A stretch of 64,000 nucleotides of DNA from Stenotrophomonas sp. ZAC14D1_NAIMI4_1 (GCF_003086775.1 NZ_CP026001.1:1204407-1268406); one strand, 5' to 3'; counted from the first letter of the stretch, positions 17,014-26,383 are shown. Notes: generated from the letters alone by a model not told the origin. Made by a program: numbers and translations.

Positions 17014-19065
17014 TCAGAGCGGGGTGAACCGGATCGCCTGGCCACCGCCCGGCGCCAGCACCAGGGTCAGGGCATCGGCGCTGGTCACCTCGCGGGTCTC
17101 GCGCTTGAACGCGAACGGATTGCTGCGGAAATCCGCACCATCGCCGTCGCGGTAGATCTCGGCGCGGTAGCGCACGCCCGGTTCCAGGAAGCCCAGCGAC
17201 ACCGGCAGCACGCGGCCGTGTTCATCGGTGATGCTGCCCAGGAACCAGTCACGGCTGGTGCGGTCGCGGCGCACGATCGTCACGTAGTCGCCCACTTCGC
17301 CATCCAGCACGCGGCTCTGCTCCCAGTCCACCGCCACGTCCTCGATGAAGCGGAACGCCTCGCGGTGCTGCAGGTAGTGCTCGGGCAGGTCGGCGGCCAT
17401 CTGGATCGGGCTGTACAGCACCACGTACAGCGCCAGTTGGCGGGCCAGCGTGCTGGGAATGGCCTGGCCGTGGCGGCCCTTCAGGCTGAGGATGCCGGGG
17501 GTGTAGTCGAACGGGCCGGCCAGCATGCGGGTGAACACCAGGTTGACCTCGTGCTCGGGCGGGTTCGGCGGCTGGCCCCAGGCGTTGTACTCCATGCCGC
17601 GCGCGCCTTCGCGCGAGATCCAGTTGGGGTAGGTGCGGCGCAGGCCGGTGTCCTTGATCGGCTCGTGCGGATTCACCGACAGATGCCGGCGCGCGGCTTC
17701 CTGCACCACCTTCAGGTGGTGGCGGGCCATGAACTGGCCGTCATGCCACTCGCGCCAGAGCGGGCCGCCGGCCGGATTGCGGCGGTCGACCTGGCCGTCA
17801 TCGCAGACGTAGCCGGTCTTGAACTGGTCCACGCCCAGCCGTGCATACAGGTCCAGCGCGGCGCCCAGCTGGTCTTCGTAGTGCTCGATGGCGCAGCCGG
17901 TTTCGTGGTGGCCGATCAGGTGCACGCCCTTCTTCAGGCCGTACGCGGACAGCGCCTCGATGTCGAAGTCCGGCGTGGCGCGGGTGAAATCGAAGTCGTA
18001 ACCGTTGCCGACCCACATGCCGTCCCAGCCGGGATTCCAGCCTTCCACCAGCACGCCGCGGAAGCCATGCGCGGCGGCGAAGTCGATCACCTTCTTTGTC
18101 TTCGCGGTGGTGGCGGCGTGCTTCGGGCCAGTCGCCCAGCTTTCGTTGTCCAGGTGCATCGACCACCAGACGCCCAGGTACTTGGCCGGCTTCACCCAGC
18201 TCACATCGCCCAGTGCATTGGGTTCGTTGAGGTTGAGGATCAGGTCCGATTCGACCAGGCCACCGGCGCGGTCGGCGATCTGCAGCGTGCGCCACGGCGT
18301 GGCGAACGGCAGGGCACGGCGCACCTTCCAGCCTTCGGCCGAGGGCGAAAGCTGCGCGCGCAGGCGCTGGCCCTCGGTGCGGCGCAGCCACATGCCGGCG
18401 TAGTCCACCAGCGCGGCCTCGTGGATGGCCACGTGCAGGCCATCGTGGCTGCGCAGGGTCATCGGCGTGTGCACCAGCGGCACTTCGCGCAGCGGCGTGC
18501 GCTGGTACAGGTACTCGTAGTGGATCGGCTCGCCGGCCGGAATCCACCAGGCGGTTGAATCGGGGGCGATGGCGAACTCGGTCAGCTCGTCATCGATGAT
18601 CGCCTCGCGCAGGTTGGGCTGCTCGGGGAACACATAACGGAAGCCAAGGCCGTCGTCGTACACGCGGAACACCACGTCCAGGCGGCGCTTGCTGCCGGTG
18701 GTTTCGGCCAGCTGCACGGTCAGTTCGTTGAAGTGGTTGCGGGTGACCCGGCGCTCGCCCCAGGGCTGTTCCCAGGTGTCATCGACGCTGCGCTGCTGCT
18801 GGCCGAGCAGGGCGAAATCGCGGTCCAGGCGGCCATCGCGCAGTTCAAAGCCCAGCTTCGAATCGGCCACCACGGGCTCGCCGAAGCGCTCGACGCGGTA
18901 GCGCGCGGTGCCACCGTCCAGCACCAGGCTGACCTTGAGTACCTTGCCCGGCGATTCCACGCTGGCCACCTGTGGCGCGGCCTGGGCCAGGGCAGCCAGG
19001 CCCAGCAGGGCCAGGCCGATCACGTGCGCGAACATCGCGCGGATTGCAGCAGATGAAGCCGGCAT
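17014..19065 (-). CDS. GH97 alpha-glucosidase
   Basis: A 683-residue exported glycosidase of family GH97 (SusB-like), expected to release glucose from alpha-glucans in the periplasm. A signal peptide ends near residue 31 (LALLGLAALAQAA). The N-terminal beta-sandwich is followed by a TIM barrel containing KYLGVWWSMH, LVEGWNPGWDG, the HHETG motif found in inverting members and GVDQFKTGYV, then a C-terminal beta domain. The ATG at 19065 has GGGAGGGG in front; the frame upstream of it is the control region. It is divergent from the six-hairpin glycosidase gene, with site C between them. It is followed by the receptor gene on the same strand, which has its own site B. Confidence 0.93.
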   Translation of the reverse strand: MPASSAAIRAMFAHVIGLALLGLAALAQAAPQVASVESPGKVLKVSLVLDGGTARYRVERFGEPVVADSKLGFELRDGRLDRDFALLGQQQRSVDDTWEQPWGERRVTRNHFNELTVQLAETTGSKRRLDVVFRVYDDGLGFRYVFPEQPNLREAIIDDELTEFAIAPDSTAWWIPAGEPIHYEYLYQRTPLREVPLVHTPMTLRSHDGLHVAIHEAALVDYAGMWLRRTEGQRLRAQLSPSAEGWKVRRALPFATPWRTLQIADRAGGLVESDLILNLNEPNALGDVSWVKPAKYLGVWWSMHLDNESWATGPKHAATTAKTKKVIDFAAAHGFRGVLVEGWNPGWDGMWVGNGYDFDFTRATPDFDIEALSAYGLKKGVHLIGHHETGCAIEHYEDQLGAALDLYARLGVDQFKTGYVCDDGQVDRRNPAGGPLWREWHDGQFMARHHLKVVQEAARRHLSVNPHEPIKDTGLRRTYPNWISREGARGMEYNAWGQPPNPPEHEVNLVFTRMLAGPFDYTPGILSLKGRHGQAIPSTLARQLALYVVLYSPIQMAADLPEHYLQHREAFRFIEDVAVDWEQSRVLDGEVGDYVTIVRRDRTSRDWFLGSITDEHGRVLPVSLGFLEPGVRYRAEIYRDGDGADFRSNPFAFKRETREVTSADALTLVLAPGGGQAIRFTPL

Positions 19066-19138
19066 TTCCCCTCCCAAGGCGCCGTTGGCAGACCCGGACC
19101 ATAAGCCAGCGTGGGCGCCGCTCTTCACGCAACTGCGA

Positions 19139-19153
19139 TGAATACGTATGCAA
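19139..19153. promoter_or_regulatory. Operator-like site C (LacI type)
   Basis: TGAATACGTATGCAA differs from site A only at the last base. It lies 74 bp before the GH97 start and 149 bp before the divergent six-hairpin glycosidase start, so it could control both. Confidence 0.75.
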
Positions 19154-19301
19154 CTGGCCGCAGGCTGCAGCGCCGCGTCTACCATGGGGCCAAGGCACCT
19201 TGAGGGAGGCGCCGCGCCCGCGCACCGTCCAAGGTGGCGCGGACCCACAACGGTGCAGAGAGGGAGGGAGGTCGACGGGCGCAAGCCGGTCTGCCGCTTC
19301 G

Positions 19302-21506
19302 ATGCTGAAGATCATTTGCCTGACGGCTGCCCTTGGGGCAGCGCTGGGAACGACCGCGCACGCGGCCGACCTGGAATTCAACGGCCGCCATGCGCGTGCC
19401 GAAGCCGCTGCCAAGGGCAGCTTTGTCCTGCATGCGCCCACGCTGGAAGGGCACGGCGCCGTGCAGATCGCCGCCGCGCCCATGCGCAGCCAGACCGGCA
19501 GCGTGATGTTCGACGCGCTGTTCGCGCTGGCGCAGCAGGAAATGGACCAGGACCGCGTGGACGCGATCCGCGATCCGTCCTTCGACGAAGGCCGACCGGT
19601 GCCGTGCGACTGCTTCCAGACCGGTGCGCGCTGGCCCTATGTGTGGACCCGCGATCTCAGCTTCGCCGCCGATCTGGCACTGGCCAAGCTGGACCCGCAG
19701 CGCACCCGGCAGTCGCTGCAGTTCAAGCTGTCGGCCGCGCGCGATGGCCACACTCCCGGCCTGTTCGTTGCCCAGGACACCGGTTCCGGTGGCAGCTGGC
19801 CGATCAGCAGCGACCGCGTGGTGTGGTTCCTCGCCGCGCGCCACCTGCTGGATGATCCGGCGTTCGCCGACCAGGTGTGGCAGGCGCTGCAGGGCACGCT
19901 GGCGCAGGACCGGGCGATGGTGTTCGACGCGCAGATGGGCCTGTACCGCGGCGAGACGTCTTTCCTGGACTGGCGTGAGCAGACCTACCCGGACTGGACG
20001 CGCGAGAACGTGCGCTTCATCGGTGATTCCTACGCGCTGTCCACCAACGTGCTGCACTACCAGGCGCTGCGCCTGGGCCAGCAGATGGCCGCGCAGCTGG
20101 GCGACGAGCGCAGCGAACAATACAAGGCCTGGGCCGACGCGCTGGCGCTGCAGATCGATGCACGCTTCTGGCGCGAGGACATGGGCCAGTACATGAGCTA
20201 CATCGGCGAGGCCGCGCACCCGGTGCCGTACGCCAAGGTCGATCTGCTGGGCCTGTCGCTGGGCATCCTCGCCGACGTGCTGCCCGCCGGGCGCGCGCAG
20301 CATGCGCTGGCCGCCTACCCGATGGGGCCGGCCGGCAGCCCGGTGGTGTGGCCGCAGGAAGCGCAGCAGCCGATCTACCACAACCGCGCCATCTGGCCGT
20401 TCGTCAGCGCCTACTCGCTGCGTGCCGCGCGCAAGCTCGATGATGCCCCGCGCATCGCCGCCGAAATCCGTTCGCTGATGCAGGGCGCGGCACTGGCCGG
20501 TTCCAACATGGAGAACTACGAGCTGGTCACCCAGGCCGTGCACGTGGACGAAGGCGCGCTCAGTGGCCCGGTGGTCAACTCCGAGCGCCAGCTGTGGTCG
20601 GTGGCCGGTTACCTGGCCATGGTCAGCGAAGGCGTGTTCGGCCTGCAGGACGATGGCAGTGTGCAGCCCAAGCTGCCGGCCAGCCTGGTGCCGGACCTGT
20701 TCGGAAAGCAGCGCCGCATCAGCCTGGAGGCGAACGGCAAGCGCTATGTGCTGGAGCGGCCGAAACAGCTGGGCGACGGCCTGCTGGTGGCCGGCAAGGT
20801 AAAGACGCGGGGTGCGACCACCACCGTACAGCTGGTGCCGGCCGCTGCCGCGCCGCGTGATGCGGTGGCCAGCGCCGACGCCAATGCGCGTGCATCGGCC
20901 ACGCCGGCCGCACCGCAGGCCAGGCGCAGTGGCAAGGGCTGGACCGTGGCCGTGGCCGCCGACCAGGTGCTGTGGCAGGACGGCAAGGCACTGCAGCCGG
21001 CCAAGGGCGTGGCCCGCGTGGGCGACGATGGGCTGCAGCATTGCCTCAGCCTGACCCGCCGCGACGGTGCGCTGGAATCGCTGCACAGCCCGATGCTGTG
21101 CGTGGGCCCGCAGCAGGTGCTGCGCGGTGATCGCCAGTGGCGCTTCAGCAATGCCAAGGCTGGCCATGTGCGCCTGCGCCTGCAGTACAACAACCCGAAC
21201 GGGCCGATCAACACCGGCGTGACCGCGGCGGTGAAGCAGTTGAACCTGCAGTGCGCAGGCCAGCCGGCGCAGCGGCAGACCGTCACCCTGCCGCACAGCG
21301 TTGCCGCGCAGGAATCGACCGCGGCCAGCTTCGCCGTGCCGAAGGGCCGCTGCACGGTCACTCTGGAAGAAGGCTTCAACATGAGCGCGCTGGAGCACTT
21401 CGCGCACTACACCGGCGGCAAGGGCGGGCGCGAAGGCGTGCTCAACCAGGCCCAGGTGCAGGCGCTGAAGGTGGCGCCGGTCGCTGCGGTCGAGGGTGCA
21501 CGATGA
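19302..21506 (+). CDS. Exported six-hairpin glycosidase (glucoamylase/GH15-like)
   Basis: A 734-residue protein with a signal peptide (1-22, ending AHA) and an (alpha/alpha)6 barrel typical of GH15/GH63-type enzymes. Recognisable segments are RWPYVWTRDLSFAADLAL (about 110-127), GGSWPISSDRVVWF and IYHNRAIWPFVSAYSLRAAR, where acidic and aromatic residues line the active site of this fold. It also has a C-terminal beta-rich extension. The start was set at the ATG before the signal peptide, since upstream frame is control region. It begins a three-gene operon with the MFS transporter (4-bp overlap) and secreted GH13. Release of glucose from maltodextrins is the likely activity, but the exact family assignment needs a profile search. 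Confidence 0.82.
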   Translation: MLKIICLTAALGAALGTTAHAADLEFNGRHARAEAAAKGSFVLHAPTLEGHGAVQIAAAPMRSQTGSVMFDALFALAQQEMDQDRVDAIRDPSFDEGRPVPCDCFQTGARWPYVWTRDLSFAADLALAKLDPQRTRQSLQFKLSAARDGHTPGLFVAQDTGSGGSWPISSDRVVWFLAARHLLDDPAFADQVWQALQGTLAQDRAMVFDAQMGLYRGETSFLDWREQTYPDWTRENVRFIGDSYALSTNVLHYQALRLGQQMAAQLGDERSEQYKAWADALALQIDARFWREDMGQYMSYIGEAAHPVPYAKVDLLGLSLGILADVLPAGRAQHALAAYPMGPAGSPVVWPQEAQQPIYHNRAIWPFVSAYSLRAARKLDDAPRIAAEIRSLMQGAALAGSNMENYELVTQAVHVDEGALSGPVVNSERQLWSVAGYLAMVSEGVFGLQDDGSVQPKLPASLVPDLFGKQRRISLEANGKRYVLERPKQLGDGLLVAGKVKTRGATTTVQLVPAAAAPRDAVASADANARASATPAAPQARRSGKGWTVAVAADQVLWQDGKALQPAKGVARVGDDGLQHCLSLTRRDGALESLHSPMLCVGPQQVLRGDRQWRFSNAKAGHVRLRLQYNNPNGPINTGVTAAVKQLNLQCAGQPAQRQTVTLPHSVAAQESTAASFAVPKGRCTVTLEEGFNMSALEHFAHYTGGKGGREGVLNQAQVQALKVAPVAAVEGAR

Positions 21507-22990
21507 GTCGTCCCGCCAAGCCGCAGCTGTCGTTCTGGCAGATCTGGAACATGTGTTTCGGCTTCCTCGGCATCCAGTTCGGGTTTGCACTGCAGAACGC
21601 CAACGCCAGCCGCATCTTCGAAACGCTGGGGGCATCGCAGGACGCGGTGCCGGGGCTGTGGATCGCCGCACCGCTGACCGGCCTGCTGGTGCAGCCGGTG
21701 GTGGGCTATCTGTCCGACCGTACCTGGACGCGCTGGGGGCGACGCCGCCCGTTCTTCATGATCGGCGCGGTGCTGACCACGCTGGCCCTGCTGGTGATGC
21801 CGAACTCGCCCACGCTGTGGATCGCGGCCGGCACGCTGTGGGTGCTGGATGCCTCCATCAACGTGTCGATGGAACCGTTCCGCGCGTTCGTCGGCGACCA
21901 GCTGGCGCCGCGGCAGCGGCCGACCGGCTATGCGATGCAGAGCTTCTTCATCGGCGTCGGCGCCATCGTCGCCAGCTTCCTGCCCTTCATCCTCACTCAC
22001 TTCGGCGTCAGCAACACGGCCGTGCCGGGTGAAGTGCCCGACTCGGTGCGCTACGCGTTCTACTTCGGCGCGGTGGTGCTGCTGGCGGCAATCAGCTGGA
22101 CGGTGTTCAGCACGCGCGAGTATTCGCCCACCGAGCTTGCGTCCTTCGACGATGCCGAGCCGCCCGCGCACCACGCCGGTGCCGCCGTCAGCGGTCCCGC
22201 ACCGTGGGGCCAGGTGGCGCTGTGGCTGGGCCTGGGCGTGCTGCTGGCAGCGCTGATCGCCTGGCGCCAGGGCGACAAGATGCTGTACGTGCTGGCCGGC
22301 CTGTGTGCGGGTTACGGCCTGCTGCTGGCGCTGGCCCGCCTGTTGCCCGGCCCGCACATGCTGGCGGCCATCGTCGGCGACCTGCGGGCAATGCCGGTGA
22401 CCATGCGGCGCCTGGCCTGGGTGCAGTTCTTCTCGTGGTTCGCACTGTTTGCGATGTGGATCTTCACCACCGCCGCCGTGGCCGGTACCCACTTCGGTTC
22501 CACCGATCCGCAGTCGGCGGCCTACAACGAAGGCGCCAACTGGGTGGGCGTGCTGTTTGGTGCCTACAACGGCTTCGCTGCACTGGCCGCACTGCTGATC
22601 CCGCCGATGGTGCGCGCGCTCGGCCTGCGCTGGAGCCACCTGGTCAACCTGTGGCTGGGCGGGGCAGGGCTGATCTCGATGATGTTCATCGATGATCCGC
22701 GCTGGCTGCTGCTGTCGATGGTCGGCGTGGGCTTTGCCTGGGCCTCGATCCTGTCCCTGCCGTATGCCCTGCTGTCGGACAGCGTTCCGGCGGCAAAGAT
22801 GGGCGTATACATGGGCATCTTCAATTTCTTCATCGTGATCCCGCAGCTGGTCGCGGCCAGTGCGCTCGGCTTTGCCCTGCGCGCGTGGCTGGGTGAGCAG
22901 CCGATCCACGTGCTGGTGCTGGGGGGCTGCAGCCTGCTCGTGGCCGGTGTGTGCGTACTGCGGGTTCCGTCCCGTCCGGAGGTGGTGTGA
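21503..22990 (+). CDS. MFS sugar transporter (GPH/SLC45-like)
   Basis: A 495-residue inner-membrane carrier with about twelve hydrophobic helices. The cytosolic loop after helix 2 has SDRTWTRWGRRRPFF, the signature shared by glycoside-pentoside-hexuronide and plant sucrose-type (SLC45) carriers. An N-terminal MCFGFLGIQFGFALQNAN segment is also typical of that group. The ATG overlaps the stop of the upstream glycosidase gene (ATGA), and its own stop overlaps the next start (TGATG), so all three genes are translationally coupled. Likely substrate: maltose or maltodextrin in symport with protons, inferred from the locus. Confidence 0.9.
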   Translation: MSRPAKPQLSFWQIWNMCFGFLGIQFGFALQNANASRIFETLGASQDAVPGLWIAAPLTGLLVQPVVGYLSDRTWTRWGRRRPFFMIGAVLTTLALLVMPNSPTLWIAAGTLWVLDASINVSMEPFRAFVGDQLAPRQRPTGYAMQSFFIGVGAIVASFLPFILTHFGVSNTAVPGEVPDSVRYAFYFGAVVLLAAISWTVFSTREYSPTELASFDDAEPPAHHAGAAVSGPAPWGQVALWLGLGVLLAALIAWRQGDKMLYVLAGLCAGYGLLLALARLLPGPHMLAAIVGDLRAMPVTMRRLAWVQFFSWFALFAMWIFTTAAVAGTHFGSTDPQSAAYNEGANWVGVLFGAYNGFAALAALLIPPMVRALGLRWSHLVNLWLGGAGLISMMFIDDPRWLLLSMVGVGFAWASILSLPYALLSDSVPAAKMGVYMGIFNFFIVIPQLVAASALGFALRAWLGEQPIHVLVLGGCSLLVAGVCVLRVPSRPEVV

Positions 22991-24705
22991 TGCGTGGTGT
23001 GCTGGCTGTTGCTGTTTCCCTTGCCCTGTTCGCCGGCCCGGCCGTGGCTGCGCCGCGCCCGGACTATGTGGGCACCACCGAGCCGTTCGCCAGCGATGCG
23101 GTGTACTTCGTGGTCACCGACCGTTTCGTCAACGGCGATCCGTCCAACGACCACCGCGAACAGGGTGGCAAGCACCGCACGTTCGACATCCCGGTGCCGT
23201 GCCCGGACAAGGTCGATGGCAACATCGGCTACCTCGGCGGTGATTTCCGCGGCGTGCTGGACAATGCGCAGTACATCCGCAGCCTCGGTTTCGGTGCGGT
23301 GTGGATCACGCCCATCGTAGACAACCCGGACGAGGCCTTCACCGGCAGCAAGCCGATCAGCTGCACCAGCACGCTGACCGACCGCGGCAAGACCGGTTAC
23401 CACGGCTACTGGGGCATCAACTTCTACAAGCTCGACGAACACCTGCCCAGCAGGGACCTGGATTTTGCCGGCCTCAACAAGGGCCTGCACGATGCCGGCC
23501 TGAAAGTGGTGCTGGACATCGTCGGCAACCACGGTTCGCCTGCCTGGACCATGCCCAAGCGGCAGCCGCAGTTCGGCCAGATCTTCGACAAGGACGGCAC
23601 GCTGATTGCCGACCACCAGAACCTGCCGCCGCAGAAGCTGGACCCGAAGCACAACCCGCTGCACGCGTTCTACAACAACATCGGTCCGGTCGACGGCAAG
23701 GACGGTTCCATCTTCGACGGCAACCTGGCCGAGCTGTCCGATTTCAACCAGGACAACCCGGCGGTGATGGATTACCTGGTGGGCGCTTACCTGCAGTGGA
23801 CCGCACAGGGCGTGGATGCACTGCGCATCGACACCATCGGCTGGCTGCCGCACCCGTGGTGGCATGAGTTCGTCAACCGCATCCGCGCCGAGCACCCGGG
23901 CATGTTCATGTTCGGCGAAGCCTTCGACTACAACGCGGCCAGCATCGCCGAGCACACCTGGCCGGCCAATGCGAACGTGAGCGTGCTCGATTTCCCGCTG
24001 CGCGGCGCGCTGGAGCAGACCTTCGGCACCACGGGCAAGGGGTTTGAAACGCTGGCCGAGCCGCTGCACCTGACCGGTGGCCCGTACGCCAACCCGTACG
24101 AGTTGATGAGCTTCTACGACAACCACGACATGCCACGCCTGCAGGCCAGCGACACCGGCTTCATCGACGCGCACAACTGGCTGTTCACCGCGCGCGGCAT
24201 CCCGGTGGTCTATTACGGATCGGAGACCGGCTTCATGCGCGGCCGCGCCGAACACGCCGGCAACCGCGCGTACTTCGGCCAGCAGCGCGTGGACGATGCA
24301 CCGCAGAGCCCGATCTTCGCGCCGCTGCAGCGCATCGCCAAGCTGCGCGAAGCCACCCCGGCCCTGCAGCGCGGCCTGCAGGTGAACGAGCGCCTGCAGG
24401 GCGACGAGGCAGTGTTCTTCCGCGTGCTGCAGCACGGTGACGTGGCGCAGACCGCGCTGGTGCTGCTGAACAAGGGTGATACAGTGCGCAGCATCGAGGT
24501 GGAGCGGTACCTGCAGGCGGGCACCTGGCGTGATGCGCTGGGCGGCAACGAACTGAAGGTGAAGCGCTCGCTGAAGGTGGAGGTGCCGGCGCACGGCGTG
24601 AAGGTGTACGTGCTGGATGCGCCGGTGCAGCAGCCGGCCCTGCAGGCCGAGCTGGACAAGGCGGTGGCTGACCAGCAGGCGCGGGACCAGCGTTTGAAGC
24701 GGTAG
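22990..24705 (+). CDS. Exported GH13 alpha-amylase/cyclomaltodextrinase-like enzyme
   Basis: A 571-residue GH13 enzyme with a signal peptide (1-20, ending AVA). The catalytic residues are nucleophile Asp281 (ALRIDTIGW), acid/base Glu310 (FGEAFD) and stabiliser Asp380 (YDNHDMPR). The N-terminal part (AVYFVVTDRFVNGDPSND, HGYWGINFYKLDEH) resembles cyclomaltodextrin glucanotransferases, but the protein is too short for CGTase domains D and E. Hydrolysis of starch or cyclodextrins in the periplasm or outside is therefore more likely. It closes the operon started at 19302. The stop codon TAG is part of the GTAG head of the following SMAG element. Confidence 0.9.
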   Translation: MRGVLAVAVSLALFAGPAVAAPRPDYVGTTEPFASDAVYFVVTDRFVNGDPSNDHREQGGKHRTFDIPVPCPDKVDGNIGYLGGDFRGVLDNAQYIRSLGFGAVWITPIVDNPDEAFTGSKPISCTSTLTDRGKTGYHGYWGINFYKLDEHLPSRDLDFAGLNKGLHDAGLKVVLDIVGNHGSPAWTMPKRQPQFGQIFDKDGTLIADHQNLPPQKLDPKHNPLHAFYNNIGPVDGKDGSIFDGNLAELSDFNQDNPAVMDYLVGAYLQWTAQGVDALRIDTIGWLPHPWWHEFVNRIRAEHPGMFMFGEAFDYNAASIAEHTWPANANVSVLDFPLRGALEQTFGTTGKGFETLAEPLHLTGGPYANPYELMSFYDNHDMPRLQASDTGFIDAHNWLFTARGIPVVYYGSETGFMRGRAEHAGNRAYFGQQRVDDAPQSPIFAPLQRIAKLREATPALQRGLQVNERLQGDEAVFFRVLQHGDVAQTALVLLNKGDTVRSIEVERYLQAGTWRDALGGNELKVKRSLKVEVPAHGVKVYVLDAPVQQPALQAELDKAVADQQARDQRLKR

Positions 24706-24776
24706 GGCCGGCCGCTGGCCGGCAGCTCCAGATCATTGGCAGATGCAACTGCCGGCCAGCGGCCGGTACTTCGGCA
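24702..24776. repeat. Inverted pair of SMAG/REP palindromes
   Basis: GTAGGGCCGGCCGCTGGCCGGCAG (24702-24725) and, opposed, ACTGCCGGCCAGCGGCCGGTAC (about 24749-24770). They follow the GH13 stop codon, which lies in the first GTAG. Confidence 0.8.
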
Positions 24777-24788
24777 AGGATGGGCTGA

Positions 24789-25193
24789 ATGATGCGACGT
24801 TTACTGATTCCACTCTGTGCTGGCGTGGCCACCGGTGGCCTGATCGCCGCCGTGACCTTTCCGTGGCTGGCGCGCACCGCCGCCATCGCGATGCCGCGCA
24901 GCTTCAATGTGTACCTGTGGGACGCGCTGGTGGTGTTCGGCCTCGGCGCCACCTTGGTGGCGTTCCCGCTGATGCTGCTGGCCCTGCGCCTGGCCAGCGC
25001 ACGTGGCACGGGCGTGGCAGTAATGCTGGTGGCGGCCCTGCTGGCGCTGGTTGCGGGACTGGCCGCGATGGATGCGCTGCAGGGCGGCGGCAGCGTGCTG
25101 ATGGCGTGGGCCGCGGGCATGCTGCTGGCTGCACTGGTTCACCGGTACTGGCGCCGTTCCGGCCAGGCCCCGCTGCAGGCACATGCCCGGTAG
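24789..25193 (+). CDS. Hypothetical four-helix membrane protein
   Basis: A 134-residue protein with four hydrophobic helices (about 5-25, 45-68, 75-95, 103-120), a positively charged N-terminus (MMRRLL) and a C-terminal tail RYWRRSGQ. No enzymatic motif or family is recognised. The stop codon is formed by the GTAG head of the following REP element, as at the end of the upstream GH13 gene. It is separated from neighbours by REP palindromes on both sides, so probably transcribed alone. Confidence 0.7.
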   Translation: MMRRLLIPLCAGVATGGLIAAVTFPWLARTAAIAMPRSFNVYLWDALVVFGLGATLVAFPLMLLALRLASARGTGVAVMLVAALLALVAGLAAMDALQGGGSVLMAWAAGMLLAALVHRYWRRSGQAPLQAHAR

Positions 25194-25257
25194 AGCCAGG
25201 CCATGCCTGGCTGCTTCGGCGGGCAGGGGCAGCCGAGCGTGGGCTCGGCTCTACAAT
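25190..25257. repeat. Inverted pair of SMAG/REP palindromes
   Basis: GTAGAGCCAGGCCATGCCTGGC and, opposed, CAGCCGAGCGTGGGCTCGGCTCTAC. The second unit is of the same subtype as the tandem repeats at 31416-31559. Confidence 0.8.
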
Positions 25258-25286
25258 AGGCGCCCCTACCTCCCCGCCGTACCGCC

Positions 25287-25673
25287 ATGACCGACCTCGC
25301 CCCGCAGACCCCGATCGAAACCCTGCTGAAGGCCGCCATGGACGGGGCCGTGCCGATCCGCGCCTTCATGGAAGCCTTCGTGGCGTCCGAGGTGGTGCTG
25401 TTGACCGGCAGCCTGGTCACCCCTGACGGCAGCGGTTTCGACCCGCTGCTGTTCGACAAGCAGGGCACCCTGCACGTGGCTGTGTTCACCGATCCGGCGC
25501 GGGTCGGCATCCATTCCCAGCAGGCCCCGCACCAGATCCGCTGGCTGATGCTGGACGTGCTGCGCCGCGTGCCGGGTGGCTACGGCGTGGTGGTCAACCC
25601 TGGTACGACGCTCGGCTTCGAGATTTCCGCCAGCGGCGTGGGCGAGATCCTGAAGGACTTCGCGCAGGGGTGA
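25287..25673 (+). CDS. SseB-like protein
   Basis: A 128-residue soluble protein matching the SseB N-terminal domain: IETLLKAAMDGAVPIRAFME, then the VVLLTGS strand, FDPLLFDKQGTLHVAVFTD and a C-terminal GYGVVVNPGTTLGFEIS segment. The domain is named after enhanced-serine-sensitivity protein SseB; its biochemical role is not established. The stop codon overlaps the GTG of the next gene (GTGA), suggesting co-translation with that small membrane protein. Confidence 0.75.
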   Translation: MTDLAPQTPIETLLKAAMDGAVPIRAFMEAFVASEVVLLTGSLVTPDGSGFDPLLFDKQGTLHVAVFTDPARVGIHSQQAPHQIRWLMLDVLRRVPGGYGVVVNPGTTLGFEISASGVGEILKDFAQG

Positions 25674-25972
25674 GCAGGGTCTCCGGCATGGACTCGATGG
25701 CACGCGCTGCCGCCCACCACGAACGGCGGGCTGCCATCTGGCTGGCAACCGGCGTGGCGCTGTCGATGGTGATCGGGTTGACGCTTGCATTCGGCTTCGA
25801 TATCGACGGCAGCCCCGCACCGCTGCTGGCATGGGTGGGCAGCTGGGGCGCAGCTTGGCATCTGTACCAGCGTGCGCGATTGCAGGGACGGCGGGCGTGG
25901 TTGCTGGGTGGCTTCGCCATGCTGGGGCCAGTGCCAGCATTCCTGGTCCATCTCTCGTTGCGCGGGTCGTAG
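25670..25972 (+). CDS. Small membrane protein, paralogue of 26064 gene
   Basis: A 100-residue protein with three hydrophobic stretches. It shares with the gene at 26064 the pattern GAAWHLYQRARLQGRRAWLLGG (there GAAWHLGQWARQQGRAAWAFGG), so the two are tandem paralogues. The GTG at 25670 overlaps the preceding stop; an ATG at 25688 is an alternative. No known family. Confidence 0.65.
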   Translation: MSRVSGMDSMARAAAHHERRAAIWLATGVALSMVIGLTLAFGFDIDGSPAPLLAWVGSWGAAWHLYQRARLQGRRAWLLGGFAMLGPVPAFLVHLSLRGS

Positions 25973-26063
25973 TGCTGCGCCTCGCCCCGCACCAGGGGGG
26001 CCTTTGCCGAGCATGGTGCGGCGTTCCACAATGGTGGCATCAGGCCCACAGGGAAGACTGTCC

Positions 26064-26375
26064 ATGGAACTGGAAACTGCTCCCACGCCCCGCCATTCCC
26101 GCTCCGCCCTGATCTTCCTGGTCGCGGCCATCGTTGCCGCACTGTTGGCCCTGCCGCTGCTGCGCGCCGTCGGCATGGCACAGTGGCCGGTGTTCGCCCT
26201 TGCGTGGCTGATCAACCTGGGGGCGGCCTGGCATCTTGGACAGTGGGCGCGGCAGCAGGGCCGGGCGGCCTGGGCCTTCGGTGGGCCTGCGCTGCTGGGT
26301 ACGGTCGCCTCGATCGTCGTGTACGTGCTGCTGGCGTTGCTGGGGCCGAAGCGCGGGACATCGCCGCGAGGGTGA
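26064..26375 (+). CDS. Small membrane protein, paralogue of 25670 gene
   Basis: A 103-residue protein with three hydrophobic helices (about 15-35, 40-58, 75-93), the shared WHLGQWARQQGR motif between helices 2 and 3, and a basic tail. The ATG at 26064 is preceded by GGGAAG. The open frame extends upstream through an out-of-register stretch that lacks membrane character, so the shorter form is preferred. Function unknown. Confidence 0.65.
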   Translation: MELETAPTPRHSRSALIFLVAAIVAALLALPLLRAVGMAQWPVFALAWLINLGAAWHLGQWARQQGRAAWAFGGPALLGTVASIVVYVLLALLGPKRGTSPRG

Positions 26376-26383
26376 TGCGGGGA

